Shown one piece after another: positions 41,513 through 51,217 of a DNA stretch of 64,000 nucleotides. Under the pieces are notes generated by a model. It saw nothing but the letters and a program-made list of their open reading frames with translations, was not told where the DNA came from and did no database searches. This stretch comes from Bacillaceae bacterium JMAK1. GTDB lineage: Bacteria; Bacillota; Bacilli; Bacillales; Marinococcaceae. The DNA lies in NCBI GenBank assembly GCA_012970285.1, contig JIBW01000003.1, positions 496,001 to 560,000 on the forward strand. Direction: 5' to 3'. The position numbers and the translations under genes were made by a program. Within the stretch, counting starts at the first letter, position 1. The number at the start of each line of letters is the position of its first letter.

Positions 41513-41536
41513 AAAGAAGTATTAGGAGGGTTTAAG

Positions 41537-42859
41537 GTGATTTTTAGCTTAATCGGTTTAATTGGGGGACTAACGCTACTTATCGTGCTAACGATGCGTG
41601 GCTGGAATTTATTAATTTCAACGCCATTGTGTGCATTGTTCATGGCTGTATTAAATGGTATTCCACTGTTCCCGCAATTGGTAGCAGAAGGGGATCCGAA
41701 CCTTGTAGGAAACTACATGACTGGATTTTCGAACTTTGTTGGTCAGTGGTTCTTAATGTTCTTACTCGGCTCAATGTTTGGAAAAGTTATGGAAGACGCT
41801 CGTGCAGCGGACAGTGTTTCGAAGTTCGTTGTCGATAAACTTGGCGTAAAATATGCAATTGCGGCAATTGTCGCAGCCTGTGCCATCTTAACGTATGGTG
41901 GCGTGAGTCTATTCGTTGTTGGTTTCTCTGTTTTTCCTTTGGCGCTTAGCTTGTTCCGTCAGGCGAATTTGCCGAGACGATTTATTCCGGCAACGCTTGC
42001 GTTTGGTTCTGTAACGTTTACGATGACGTCTGCAGGATCTCCAGAAATTCAAAACTGGATTCCGATGCCGTTTCTCGGCACATCGCCTTATGCAGGTTGG
42101 GAAGTAAGTTTGATTGTTGCAATCTTTATGATTTTCTTTGGTTATTACTTACTCAAATGGATGATCAACCGTGCGGTTAAAAAGGGTGAAGCGTTTGATG
42201 AACGTCCTGGCGATCCTGAACCGACGAGTAAAGATTTACCGAATCCACTTTTATCAGCCATTCCATTAGTTGTCGTGCTCGTCATTTCATTTTTGTTCCA
42301 CGATACACTTGAGCATTCAGCGTTGATCATTGCTCTAGCGAGTGGGATTTTTGCAACATGGATCTTAAACCGTAAATACTTAACCGATGTATGGGGTTCT
42401 GCTTCTAAAGGAACGATCGGTGCACTTCTTGCGATTACGAATACTGCAGCAGTTGTTGGTTTCGGTGCTGTAGCACAAGCGACACCTGCGTTTTCAGCAG
42501 CTGTTGATATTGTTACGGGTTATGAAGGTAGCCCATTAGTTGGTGCAGCTGTAGCTGTCGGCGTTATTGCGGGACTTACTGGATCTTCTTCAGGTGGTCA
42601 ACAAATCGCCTTGCCGCTCATTGCTCCACATTACTTGGATGCAGGAGTCAATCCTGAAGCACTTCACCGTGTTGTTGCGATTTCATCTGGTGCGCTCGAT
42701 ACACTTCCTCACGGTGGGTACGTTGTAACGACGATTCGAGCGATTTGTGGTGAGTCACATCGTGTGGCCTATGGTCCACTTGCGATGGTAACAGTGCTCG
42801 TACCAGTAATTGGTGTAATCTTAGCCATCTTCTTATTCTCATTAGGACTAGGAATCTAA
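41537..42859 (+). CDS. GntP family permease
   Basis: The 440-residue membrane protein has the GntP/Gluconate:H+ symporter layout of 12-14 helices with GGVSLFVVGFSVFPL and GLTGSSSGGQQIALPL. Members carry gluconate, D-serine, citrate or hydroxy acids. Being encoded directly before 3-hydroxybutyrate dehydrogenase, it probably imports 3-hydroxybutyrate or acetoacetate. GTG at 41537 follows AGGAGGG. Confidence 0.86.
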   Translation: MIFSLIGLIGGLTLLIVLTMRGWNLLISTPLCALFMAVLNGIPLFPQLVAEGDPNLVGNYMTGFSNFVGQWFLMFLLGSMFGKVMEDARAADSVSKFVVDKLGVKYAIAAIVAACAILTYGGVSLFVVGFSVFPLALSLFRQANLPRRFIPATLAFGSVTFTMTSAGSPEIQNWIPMPFLGTSPYAGWEVSLIVAIFMIFFGYYLLKWMINRAVKKGEAFDERPGDPEPTSKDLPNPLLSAIPLVVVLVISFLFHDTLEHSALIIALASGIFATWILNRKYLTDVWGSASKGTIGALLAITNTAAVVGFGAVAQATPAFSAAVDIVTGYEGSPLVGAAVAVGVIAGLTGSSSGGQQIALPLIAPHYLDAGVNPEALHRVVAISSGALDTLPHGGYVVTTIRAICGESHRVAYGPLAMVTVLVPVIGVILAIFLFSLGLGI

Positions 42860-42889
42860 GAAATATAGAAAGAAAGAGACGTGATAGTG

Positions 42890-43672
42890 ATGACAGAATT
42901 ACAAGGACGTGTAGCTTTTATTACAGGGGCTGCGAACGGATTAGGATTAGAGATTGCGAGAACTTATGCACAAGCAGGAGCGAAAGTCGTGCTTAGTGAT
43001 ATGAACGAAGACGCAATCAAGACACGAGTAGCAGAATTTGAAAAAGCTGGTCACGACGTGATCGGTGTTGCGTGCAACGTGCAAAGTGAAGCAGACATTA
43101 AACGAGCGGTCGCACAAACGATGGAGCAATACGGTCAGTTGGACATTCTCGTAAACAATGCAGGTATGCAGCACGTGTCTCCTGTTGAAGACTTCCCGAC
43201 GGAGACGTTTGAACGCATGATCGACATTATGTTGACGGGACCGTTCCGTTTGATTAAAGAAGTATTCCCAATCATGAAGGAACAACACTATGGTCGTGTC
43301 ATTAACATGGCTTCCATTAACGGTTTAATTGGTTATGCTGGAAAGTCAGCGTACAACAGTGCAAAGCATGGCTTAATTGGTTTGACGAAAGTGTCGGCAT
43401 TAGAAGGAGCGGCTCATGGAATTACGGTAAACGCTCTTTGTCCGGGCTATGTTCGTACTGACCTCGTCCAAAAACAGTTAGATGACCTTTCAGAGGAACG
43501 GAATGTGAGTGAAGAGAAAGTATTAGAAGAGATCTTCTACCCATTAATTCCGCAAAAGCGTCTCCTTGAAACGGAAGAGATTGCTCATTATGCACTATTC
43601 TTAGCGAAAGAACAGTCTAGAGGCATTACAGGTCAAGCGAATGCGATTGATGGAGGCTATACAGTTCAATAA
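42890..43672 (+). CDS. bdhA: 3-hydroxybutyrate dehydrogenase
   Basis: The 260-residue SDR has TGAANGLG for NAD binding and a set of segments diagnostic of D-3-hydroxybutyrate dehydrogenase: NNAGMQHVSPVEDFP, MASINGLIGYAGKSAYNSAKHG and ALCPGYVRTDLVQKQ, ending LIPQKRLLE. It oxidises D-3-hydroxybutyrate to acetoacetate. The Shine-Dalgarno sequence is weak; ATG at 42890 is preferred over GTG at 42881. It lies 30 bases after the GntP gene in the sigma-54 operon. Confidence 0.88.
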   Translation: MTELQGRVAFITGAANGLGLEIARTYAQAGAKVVLSDMNEDAIKTRVAEFEKAGHDVIGVACNVQSEADIKRAVAQTMEQYGQLDILVNNAGMQHVSPVEDFPTETFERMIDIMLTGPFRLIKEVFPIMKEQHYGRVINMASINGLIGYAGKSAYNSAKHGLIGLTKVSALEGAAHGITVNALCPGYVRTDLVQKQLDDLSEERNVSEEKVLEEIFYPLIPQKRLLETEEIAHYALFLAKEQSRGITGQANAIDGGYTVQ

Positions 43673-43679
43673 TGTTGAG

Positions 43680-43704
43680 ACGGTCAGCTTGCTGACCGTT
43701 TCTT
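43680..43704 (+). terminator. Hairpin between bdhA and the next gene
   Basis: ACGGTCAGC and GCTGACCGT form a perfect 9-bp stem with a two-base loop, followed by TTCTTC. It may be a partial terminator or a processing site inside the operon. Confidence 0.6.
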
Positions 43705-43727
43705 CACGGTGAGAGGAGAGGAATCCA

Positions 43728-44660
43728 ATGAAGAAAGTTACGGTTATCGGTTCTGGTGTGATGGGGCATGGTATTGCCCAGCGCGTGGCTCAAGCAAAGG
43801 TACCGGTTGTGTTGTTTGATATCAACGAAGAATCGTTAGTAAAAGCTAAGTCGTTAATTGAAAGCAACTTAACGATGCAAGTGAATGAACAACTACTCGG
43901 TGAGCAAGAGAAAGAAGAAGCACTTGCGTTTCTTAACATGTCTACAGATTTGGAAGCGTCAGTTCAAGGAAGTGAGCTTGTGATTGAGGCAATCTCGGAG
44001 AAGTTGGAGCTGAAACATGGGCTGTACCGTTCACTTGAATCACTCGTCTCAAAGGAGACAATAATTGCGTCGAATACATCAACATTTTCAATGAAAGATC
44101 TGACAGAAGGGGCAGCGCATCCAGAGCGATTCGTCGTTACCCATTTCTTTAATCCTGCACAGTTTGTTCCGCTCGTTGAAGTCGTTAAAGGAGCTCAAAC
44201 GACGGAGCATGTTGTGAACGAAACGATGTCGTTCATGAAGCAGATTGGTAAGAGCCCAATCTTACTTAATAAAGACATTCCTGGGTTTGTTGCTAATCGA
44301 CTGCAAGCAGCGTTAGTAAGAGAAGCGTTTTATCTTCTAGAAGAAGGCGTTGCGGACGCTAGAAGTATTGATCTTGCAGTAACCGATGGTCCTGGATTCC
44401 GTTGGGGATTTGCTGGGCCGCTTGAGACGGCTGATTTTGGTGGCTTGGACATTTGGAAAAGTGTCGTTGAGAACTTAGCGCCTACGCTATCAGAAAACAC
44501 GAAAGTCCCTGATTTCATCCAAACGGCGATTGATGAAGGGAACCTCGGTACGAAGACAACCGAAGGCATTTATTCGTATTCGAGCGATATCATTCAAGAT
44601 CGTTTAGTTGAGCGGGATCAATACTTGATGCACTTGGGAAAATTAAAACAATCCACGTAA
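43728..44660 (+). CDS. 3-hydroxyacyl-CoA dehydrogenase family protein
   Basis: The 310-residue NAD-dependent enzyme has GSGVMGHGIAQ at the start, SNTSTF before strand 6, and THFFNPAQFVPLVEVVKG, the usual catalytic His/Glu region of short 3-hydroxyacyl-CoA dehydrogenases. The length fits 3-hydroxybutyryl-CoA dehydrogenase or L-carnitine dehydrogenase-like enzymes. With the neighbouring bdhA it fits four-carbon hydroxy acid metabolism. GAGAGGAGAGG precedes the ATG. Confidence 0.85.
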   Translation: MKKVTVIGSGVMGHGIAQRVAQAKVPVVLFDINEESLVKAKSLIESNLTMQVNEQLLGEQEKEEALAFLNMSTDLEASVQGSELVIEAISEKLELKHGLYRSLESLVSKETIIASNTSTFSMKDLTEGAAHPERFVVTHFFNPAQFVPLVEVVKGAQTTEHVVNETMSFMKQIGKSPILLNKDIPGFVANRLQAALVREAFYLLEEGVADARSIDLAVTDGPGFRWGFAGPLETADFGGLDIWKSVVENLAPTLSENTKVPDFIQTAIDEGNLGTKTTEGIYSYSSDIIQDRLVERDQYLMHLGKLKQST

Positions 44661-44664
44661 TTTG

Positions 44665-44692
44665 AAAGCGTCCTGCTTAGGGCGCTTTTTTT
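44665..44692 (+). terminator. Terminator of the 3-hydroxybutyrate operon
   Basis: AAAGCGTCC and GGGCGCTTT pair with one mismatch around TGCTTA and run into TTTTTTT, five bases after the dehydrogenase stop. Confidence 0.88.
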
Positions 44693-44781
44693 GATCGCTT
44701 TTTTAAGATTGTATAGAGAGTTTGTTAATTTTTCCGAATACGGCAATTCAATCGCTACAATAAAAATGAGGAGGGGATCAA

Positions 44782-47580
44782 ATGAAAAAATACATAGGGA
44801 TGGCAGGCTTGTTTCTAGTGGTTGGATTGTCTACGACAGACCTTGTCGATGCAGAGGAATTAAATCTGGAAGAAGCAATACCTGACGAGGCGTTGCGCGA
44901 TGCGGTGAAAGCTTCATTAGAGACAGAAGAGAGTATCATTGATGAAGCGATGCTAGAACAGCTTGTTCAGTTGGACGGAGCTCGCGGACAAGGAATTGCT
45001 GACTTAACAGGGTTGGAGCACTTTACGAACCTTGAAGACATTGAGCTACGTTCCAACGAAATTACTGATCTTGGTCCGCTACAACGGTTAGGCAACCTTG
45101 AAAGTATTGACCTTAGGCAGAATCATATTCGGGATCTTGCTGCACTTGAAGGACTTACCAGCTTGTTGGACCTAGACCTTCGTGGGAATGCGGTCTCTGA
45201 TTTATCAGCACTAGAATCACTCGTTAATCTAGAAACACTCGATCTTAGACAGAATCAAGTCGCATCAATTGATCCACTAGCTAATCTACATCACTTAGAA
45301 GAGCTAAATCTTCGCGAGAACAGTGTTCATGATCTACAACCACTCCGGCAATTGGTTCAATTAAAAGAGTTGAATTTACATACAAACCGGGTGAATGACT
45401 TAAGCCCAATTTCGAATTTAGAAAGATTAGAAGTGTTAACGCTCAGACGTAATCAAGTGACCGACCTTTCACCACTTCAATCACTGGTGAACTTAAACGA
45501 TATGAACTTACGTGACAACGACATTGATAGTCTAGAACCATTAGCATCATTACCTCGACTTACCGAACGTTTGCACGTGAGAGGGAATGATCGATTAACC
45601 GACTATTCACCTGTGGAATCGTATTATGCAAACATTAAAGACGTTGATTTTATCTTGCGACCGCTCATGCCATTTCCATTAGAACTCTTCGATACACAAA
45701 CGAGCGCTGAGCGACAACGGACGATCTACGAATCACTCATTCGGAACAATAGCCATTTTAAAGATGAGTCGATTTTTGAACAGAAGTTTCAAACGATGAA
45801 CACAGGGATGTTCTCCTTTTTCCGTGGCTCTTCTCATTTGTATGCCGACGATGCGTTACGTGGGAATATGGGAGTTCCAGATGCGTGGCTTGAAGACGAT
45901 GTGAACACGTGGATTACGGGTGACTTTCATGTAGAAAACATCGGCTTTTATGGAAATGGGAGTGGTGAACCTGTTTTTGATTTTAACGATTTCGATGAAG
46001 TTGTTTATGCACCGTTTTATTATGATCTCATTCGTTATGGTTCAAGCTTAATAAAGTTAAATGACATCGCACCAGGCTTACAGTTGAGTGACGATGAAAT
46101 CAGTGACGTCATCACCGAGTTCGTATTGACGTATACGAACGAACTTCAAAAAGTAGCGGACGGAGCAATTGGACCGAATCAGTTCTCATTTACACCAGAG
46201 CATACAGAAGGATTTGTGAAGGAAACGGCTGAGGAATTGCAGTCCATTTCACAGTTGGACGAGCTGAATACGTGGACGACGATGATTGGTGAACAAAGAC
46301 GCTTTGAGGAAGACAACCCGCGTTTAGCCACAGCTTCTGAAGCAGAGAAAACAATGATCAACACGTATTGGCAAAACTATGTACACGAGCAAACACAAGA
46401 CTATGATTTAGATGAGGAACACTTTGAAATTAAAGACATTGCTCGTAGAACGAATGCAGGACTTGGTAGTCTTGGATACGATCGTTACTACGTCTTAATT
46501 GAAGGCGCGAGTGATAGTGAAGATGACGATATTATTTTGGATGTGAAAGCTCAAACAAAAGCACCTTTTGAAGAAGAAGAGTCAATGCAAACCCCTCATG
46601 CAGAGCGTACGATCACGGGTGCAAAGGCTTTGTTACCAAATGATCATAGTCCATATTGGGGGATGTTGGACACCGAAGAGCAATCGTTTTCAGTACGTGA
46701 ACGCTCCCGTTATAAAGAAGAATTCGGTGAAGCATCCTTTGAATCAAAAGAACAGTTAGAAAGTGTCGTGCAACATAGTGCACGAGCAGCAGCGATTGCC
46801 CACAGTCGCGCCAATCCGGCATTTGCTGAGAACGCATCCGGAGCGATTCACGATTGGGAAGACTTCGAGAAGACCTTAACAGAGATTTCGGTTCAGTATT
46901 ACGGTCAAGTTATTCATGATTATGATGTGTTCAGCGCGCAATATACGAATGGGTTCTTTGAAGGCAATCCGTATGTTCCAACGTTGTTAGACTACGTATC
47001 TCGTGCAAACTATCAAGACGTTTCTGACACGCACTATGCAGTCGACGAAATCAATGCGATGTACGCACTTGAGATCATGACGGGGAACAGCTCAGGACAA
47101 TTTATGCCTGCGCGTCATACGACAAGAACACACTATACCGTCATGCTCGTTCGAGCATTGGGCTTAAACGGTGACGAAGCATCATTTGATCAAGCTCTCT
47201 CATTTGCAGATGTTGATGAAGATACTTGGTATGTGAATGAACTATCTGCGGCGATAAAACACGGTCTGATTCAAGGATACAGCGATGGAACATTCCGAGG
47301 AGAGCATTCGATCAGTCGAATTCATTCTATTCGAATTCTAGGAAGAATGCTTGAGCATACGTTCGATATGGACCCTGAACAATTTGATGCGGCGCCTTTT
47401 ACAGATCTTGACAATATTGATGAAGAGACGCAATCTTATGTAAATGCTCTTTATCAAATGAATGTTTACCAAGGAAGAGACGGTGTACTCTCACCTAGTG
47501 AGCGCTCTTCCCGTGCACAAACTGCGGTTGTATTCTATCGTCTATTAAGTGAGATGCAATCGCTACAAACTACACGCTAG
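44782..47580 (+). CDS. Exported LRR-DUF2252-SLH protein with kinase-like domain
   Basis: The 932-residue protein has a signal peptide (MKKYIGMAGLFLVVGLST, cleavage near VDA-EE), eight internalin-like leucine-rich repeats (81-256), a DUF2252 domain (about 300-745) and three SLH repeats (about 753-925) for binding to the cell-wall polymer. DUF2252 belongs to the protein kinase-like fold group; the nucleotide-site-like motifs are GDFHVEN (380-386) and DFNDFDE (400-406), plus DIILDVKAQTKAP for a possible Lys strand. An ATP-type domain outside the cell is puzzling, since no free ATP is expected there. LRRs usually bind proteins. The stop is 18 bases before the Ppx-like gene, followed by Ppk, so a link to polyphosphate is possible (inference). 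GAGGAGGGG precedes the ATG. Confidence 0.86.
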   Translation: MKKYIGMAGLFLVVGLSTTDLVDAEELNLEEAIPDEALRDAVKASLETEESIIDEAMLEQLVQLDGARGQGIADLTGLEHFTNLEDIELRSNEITDLGPLQRLGNLESIDLRQNHIRDLAALEGLTSLLDLDLRGNAVSDLSALESLVNLETLDLRQNQVASIDPLANLHHLEELNLRENSVHDLQPLRQLVQLKELNLHTNRVNDLSPISNLERLEVLTLRRNQVTDLSPLQSLVNLNDMNLRDNDIDSLEPLASLPRLTERLHVRGNDRLTDYSPVESYYANIKDVDFILRPLMPFPLELFDTQTSAERQRTIYESLIRNNSHFKDESIFEQKFQTMNTGMFSFFRGSSHLYADDALRGNMGVPDAWLEDDVNTWITGDFHVENIGFYGNGSGEPVFDFNDFDEVVYAPFYYDLIRYGSSLIKLNDIAPGLQLSDDEISDVITEFVLTYTNELQKVADGAIGPNQFSFTPEHTEGFVKETAEELQSISQLDELNTWTTMIGEQRRFEEDNPRLATASEAEKTMINTYWQNYVHEQTQDYDLDEEHFEIKDIARRTNAGLGSLGYDRYYVLIEGASDSEDDDIILDVKAQTKAPFEEEESMQTPHAERTITGAKALLPNDHSPYWGMLDTEEQSFSVRERSRYKEEFGEASFESKEQLESVVQHSARAAAIAHSRANPAFAENASGAIHDWEDFEKTLTEISVQYYGQVIHDYDVFSAQYTNGFFEGNPYVPTLLDYVSRANYQDVSDTHYAVDEINAMYALEIMTGNSSGQFMPARHTTRTHYTVMLVRALGLNGDEASFDQALSFADVDEDTWYVNELSAAIKHGLIQGYSDGTFRGEHSISRIHSIRILGRMLEHTFDMDPEQFDAAPFTDLDNIDEETQSYVNALYQMNVYQGRDGVLSPSERSSRAQTAVVFYRLLSEMQSLQTTR
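45022..45549 (+). repeat. Eight in-frame 66-base leucine-rich repeat units
   Basis: Residues 81-256 of the exported protein split into eight units of exactly 22 residues with the pattern L-x-x-L-x-x-L-x-L-R-x-N-x-(I/V)-x-D-L-x-P-L. The DNA units have diverged, so they are old duplications, not a recent expansion. A ninth, imperfect unit (RLTERLHVRGND) caps the array. Confidence 0.9.
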
Positions 47581-47598
47581 TAAGGGGCGAAAAGACAA

Positions 47599-49104
47599 TT
47601 GGATGCAGCGATCATTACGATCAGTTCTCAAATCATGACGTTGAAAATCTATGAAAGTAAGACAAGAGTGGTGGATGAGACGTTGCAATTCCGTGTCTCG
47701 ATTGGACATGATATTTATCATGCTGGATTAATTGAAGTAACGACGCTAAAAGAGATGTGCCGAGGGCTAGAGGGCTTTCGGCTCAAGCTCGAAGAATTTG
47801 TGATTGAAGGTGCCCTCGTTTTTGCTACAGCGTCAATTCGTGAAGCGGAAAACGCGTTGTATGTAAAAGACTATGTGTACAACAGAACCGGATTTTCTTG
47901 GTATTGGTTGGACAATGCGGAGGAGAGGCAATACCATCAGCTAGCGGTAGCTGAACATGTGCCTAATTATCAAGAGCGCCTTAAAGAGGGCGCATTGCTC
48001 GTTGATATTGGAAGCGGCAGTATCCAATTGACGATGTATCAACGAGAAGAACTCGTATTCTCTCAACATGTGAAACTAGGTCCACTTCGAATCCAAGAAG
48101 TCGTTACCCGTATGGAGAATCAAATTGATCGCCATCAAGATTTAATTGAAGATTACATTCTAAGTAAGATTGAAAGTTTGCAGCCGACCATTGAGTCTAC
48201 AAAAGAATTAAAGCATTTAATCGTGTTTGGAACAGACTTGAAAGTATTTAATCAGTTGTTCCAAGCGTACGATCAATTAACGGTTCATCATTTTCACGAA
48301 GTCTATACACAGTTACATGAGAAAGAACCGCGAGCGTTTGCGACGGAGTTCCAAGTATCAAGAGTCGAGTATTTGCAACTTCTGCCATCAGTAATTATTT
48401 TGAAGCTCATGTTGCAGTGGACAAATGCTTCACAGTTGCATCGTTCAGAATCAGATTTGTGTGACGGATTAATTGCCGCACAAAATGAGCGAGCATTACT
48501 CGCATTTGAGCAAGATTTAATGACAGCAGTATGGCGTATTGCCGAACGTTTTCAATGCTCGAAGCTGAACAATGATGCTGTGCTATTGTATGCAACGCGT
48601 GTGTTTGATCAGACAGGGGACATCCACAATCTCTCAAACCGCGAGCGTTTATTGCTACAGGTGGCATGTATTCTGCGAAACATCGGCAACTTAGTATCCA
48701 TGAATCATCATTATCTTCACTCGTATTATTTGATTAACGAAATGGAAGTCATCGGTCTTTCAAACAGAGAGAAGCAAATCATTGCCCATTGTGTTCGTTA
48801 TCATAGCAGCTTAACCCCATTAACTGACACGTTACATTTTCAATATTTATCAGAACAACAAGCGGTCATCATCGCCAAGCTAACGGCAATTCTTCGAATT
48901 GCCGATGCGTTAGATGATAGTCGACAACAGAAGATCTCCCGTGTGAACGTGACCATTGAAAAGCAGAATGTTCATCTTGATCTTTATTCGAATGATGAAA
49001 TCACGTTAGAAAGTTGGGTTTTGGCTAATAAAGCCTCGTATTTTGAATGTGTATTTGGCATGAATTTTACCTTTAAGGAGATTCGAAGCAATGCTCTTGC
49101 ATAA
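47599..49104 (+). CDS. Ppx/GppA-like protein with HD domain and altered active site
   Basis: The 501-residue protein has the exopolyphosphatase layout: two actin-fold lobes (1-300) and an HD-like C-terminal part (HHYLHSYYLINEME). Key positions differ from active enzymes. The first phosphate loop, normally D-I-G-S-N-S, reads T-I-S-S-Q-I at residues 7-12. The second, normally D-I-G-G-G-S-T-E, reads DIGSGSIQ (136-143), with Gln for the glutamate that in E. coli Ppx is catalytic (E150 by memory). The region around Glu108-Glu109 is kept. Either polyphosphate is bound but not cleaved, or the mechanism is altered. TTG at 47599; AAGGGGCG upstream. It overlaps ppk by 14 bases. Confidence 0.8.
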   Translation: MDAAIITISSQIMTLKIYESKTRVVDETLQFRVSIGHDIYHAGLIEVTTLKEMCRGLEGFRLKLEEFVIEGALVFATASIREAENALYVKDYVYNRTGFSWYWLDNAEERQYHQLAVAEHVPNYQERLKEGALLVDIGSGSIQLTMYQREELVFSQHVKLGPLRIQEVVTRMENQIDRHQDLIEDYILSKIESLQPTIESTKELKHLIVFGTDLKVFNQLFQAYDQLTVHHFHEVYTQLHEKEPRAFATEFQVSRVEYLQLLPSVIILKLMLQWTNASQLHRSESDLCDGLIAAQNERALLAFEQDLMTAVWRIAERFQCSKLNNDAVLLYATRVFDQTGDIHNLSNRERLLLQVACILRNIGNLVSMNHHYLHSYYLINEMEVIGLSNREKQIIAHCVRYHSSLTPLTDTLHFQYLSEQQAVIIAKLTAILRIADALDDSRQQKISRVNVTIEKQNVHLDLYSNDEITLESWVLANKASYFECVFGMNFTFKEIRSNALA

Positions 49105-51199
49105 AAAGTACATCAATCGGGAGTTTAGTTGGTTGGCCTTTAATGAGCGGGTGTTAGATGAGGCGAGAGATCGATCCAATCCATTGCTGGAGCGTGTGAA
49201 ATTTTTATCGATTACTGGGAGTAACCTTGATGAGTTTTTTATGGTGCGCGTTGCAACGCTGCACCATCAAATGCAAATGTCAATTTCAGATGTTGATATT
49301 GCAGGTTTGAACGCGACGCAGCAGATCGAAGGTATTTATGATTGGACGCAACAAATGGTTCGTAAACAATACAATACGTATTCCTACATGTTACTGCCTG
49401 CATTGAAAAAGCTTGGCGTAACTTTTTTATCCATATCGGCAATGCCATCTGAACAGCAGAAAAAGCTTCATTTGTATTTTAAAAAGGAGATCTTCCCTGT
49501 GTTGACACCGCTCGCGGTTGATTCTTCACGACCGTTTCCTTTCGTGTCTAATCAATCGATTCACATCGCGGTTCGGCTTCAGCAGCAGGATGACCCTTCG
49601 AGTCAGGTGAAGTTCGCGACAATTGAAGTTCCTTCTGTACTCAATCGAATCGTGGAAATCCCTTACAATGAGGCGAGGGAATGGGTGTTACTTGAAGATG
49701 TAATTCAATTTTTCATGTCGGATCTGTTCCAAGGATACCGCATCATTGAAAGCTGTTGTTATCGTGTCATTCGCGATATGGACATTGAGGTCGAAGAAGG
49801 CGATGCGATTAATTTATTGAATGAAATGAAAAAGCAACTTCGTATCCGGGAGCGAGGCGAAGTGCTTCGGCTAGACATAGAAGGATCGATTTCCAAAGAG
49901 ATGCATAACGAACTAACACATTCGTTCTCGATTGATGACAACATGATCTTCATCCTGCGTGGTCCTGTTGACCTGACGTTTTTACCTAAGATTGCTCCAT
50001 TATTGCCTGAAGATGGATCGTTATATTACAAAGAGTACGTCCCGTTTCTAGATGCAGCACTCGATGATGGAGAGGTTTTCGAACAGCTTAAAGATACGGA
50101 TTACTTGTTGCATCATCCTTACGAATCGTTCAAGCCAATCTTAAACTTATTGCAACAAGCCACAGACGATGATGCTGTGCTTGCAATCAAGATGACGTTG
50201 TACCGAGTATCGGGCAATTCACCGGTCATTCGCCAACTTGAACGAGCGGCGAAACGAGGAAAGCAAGTGACGGTACTCCTTGAACTTAAAGCCCGATTTG
50301 ATGAAGAGAATAATATTCTCTGGGCAAGGCAATTAGAGAAGGCCGGTTGTCATGTGATTTACGGCGTATTAGGGTTGAAAACCCATGCGAAACTATTGCT
50401 CGTCGTCCGTCGTGAAAGTGATGGCATTCGCCGGTACGTTCACTTAGGAACGGGCAATTATAATGACCAAACGGCGAAGCTTTACACCGATTTTGGGCTG
50501 ATGACGTCGAATCGACAATTAGGCTTTGACGTTTCAGCGCTATTCAATATGTTATCTGGCTTTGCAGAACCTACACTCTTCAACAAGCTTGTTACAGCGC
50601 CTTACTCGTTACGAAATCAAGTACTTGAGTTTATCAACGTTGCAATGGAAGATCAGAAGCTAGGGAGAAAAGCATCGATTGCAATGAAATTAAACTCTTT
50701 ATCTGACCAGGCAATTATTGATGCGTTGTATAAAGCGTCAGCTACAGGGGTGACGATCCGTTTACTGATCAGAGGTATCTGTTGCCTTCGTCCAAAAGTG
50801 CCTGGTTTAAGTGAGAACATCGAGGTTCAATCGATCGTTGGACGCTATTTGGAGCACACAAGAATGTTTCTATTTACGAGAGAAGACGGAACGGAAGTGT
50901 ATTTATCGAGTGCCGATCTTATGGTCAGGAATTTAGATGCTCGTGTGGAAACGATGTTTCCAATTGACGACAATGTCGCAAAAGCACGTATCGTTCAAAT
51001 GTTCGAGACGATGTGGTTAGATAATGTGAAAACGAGGATTCTACAAGAAGATGGTAGTTATAAGCGAGTCGATAAGCGTGGAAAGAAACCGTTAGACGCA
51101 CAAGCGCACTTTCAAACAGAAGCTGAAGAAAAACGCTCACTGCAACGAAAAGAAGAACGACCTATGTATCCCTTACGTCCGCTTGATCGGAATACGTAG
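49091..51199 (+). CDS. ppk1: Polyphosphate kinase 1
   Basis: The 702-residue enzyme reversibly makes inorganic polyphosphate from ATP. It has the N-terminal helical domain (INREFSWLAFNERVLDEA), the head domain, and two phospholipase-D-like C-terminal domains with the phosphorylated His in GLKTHAKLLLV and the second conserved His in GRYLEHTRMF. Mg2+ site residues in HLGTGNYNDQTAKLYTD are present. AAGGAG lies ten bases before the ATG, inside the end of the Ppx-like gene, so translation is coupled. The C-terminus has an extra basic, Gln/Glu-rich tail of about 30 residues. A terminator follows. Confidence 0.94.
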   Translation: MLLHKKYINREFSWLAFNERVLDEARDRSNPLLERVKFLSITGSNLDEFFMVRVATLHHQMQMSISDVDIAGLNATQQIEGIYDWTQQMVRKQYNTYSYMLLPALKKLGVTFLSISAMPSEQQKKLHLYFKKEIFPVLTPLAVDSSRPFPFVSNQSIHIAVRLQQQDDPSSQVKFATIEVPSVLNRIVEIPYNEAREWVLLEDVIQFFMSDLFQGYRIIESCCYRVIRDMDIEVEEGDAINLLNEMKKQLRIRERGEVLRLDIEGSISKEMHNELTHSFSIDDNMIFILRGPVDLTFLPKIAPLLPEDGSLYYKEYVPFLDAALDDGEVFEQLKDTDYLLHHPYESFKPILNLLQQATDDDAVLAIKMTLYRVSGNSPVIRQLERAAKRGKQVTVLLELKARFDEENNILWARQLEKAGCHVIYGVLGLKTHAKLLLVVRRESDGIRRYVHLGTGNYNDQTAKLYTDFGLMTSNRQLGFDVSALFNMLSGFAEPTLFNKLVTAPYSLRNQVLEFINVAMEDQKLGRKASIAMKLNSLSDQAIIDALYKASATGVTIRLLIRGICCLRPKVPGLSENIEVQSIVGRYLEHTRMFLFTREDGTEVYLSSADLMVRNLDARVETMFPIDDNVAKARIVQMFETMWLDNVKTRILQEDGSYKRVDKRGKKPLDAQAHFQTEAEEKRSLQRKEERPMYPLRPLDRNT

Positions 51200-51217
51200 T
51201 GATTGGTTTACCGTTAG

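Noticed and set aside
45022-45549. Leucine-rich repeat DNA as a recent tandem duplication or assembly artefact
   Set aside because: The 66-base units differ at many positions, and the reading frame and pattern are kept, so they are old, selected repeats.
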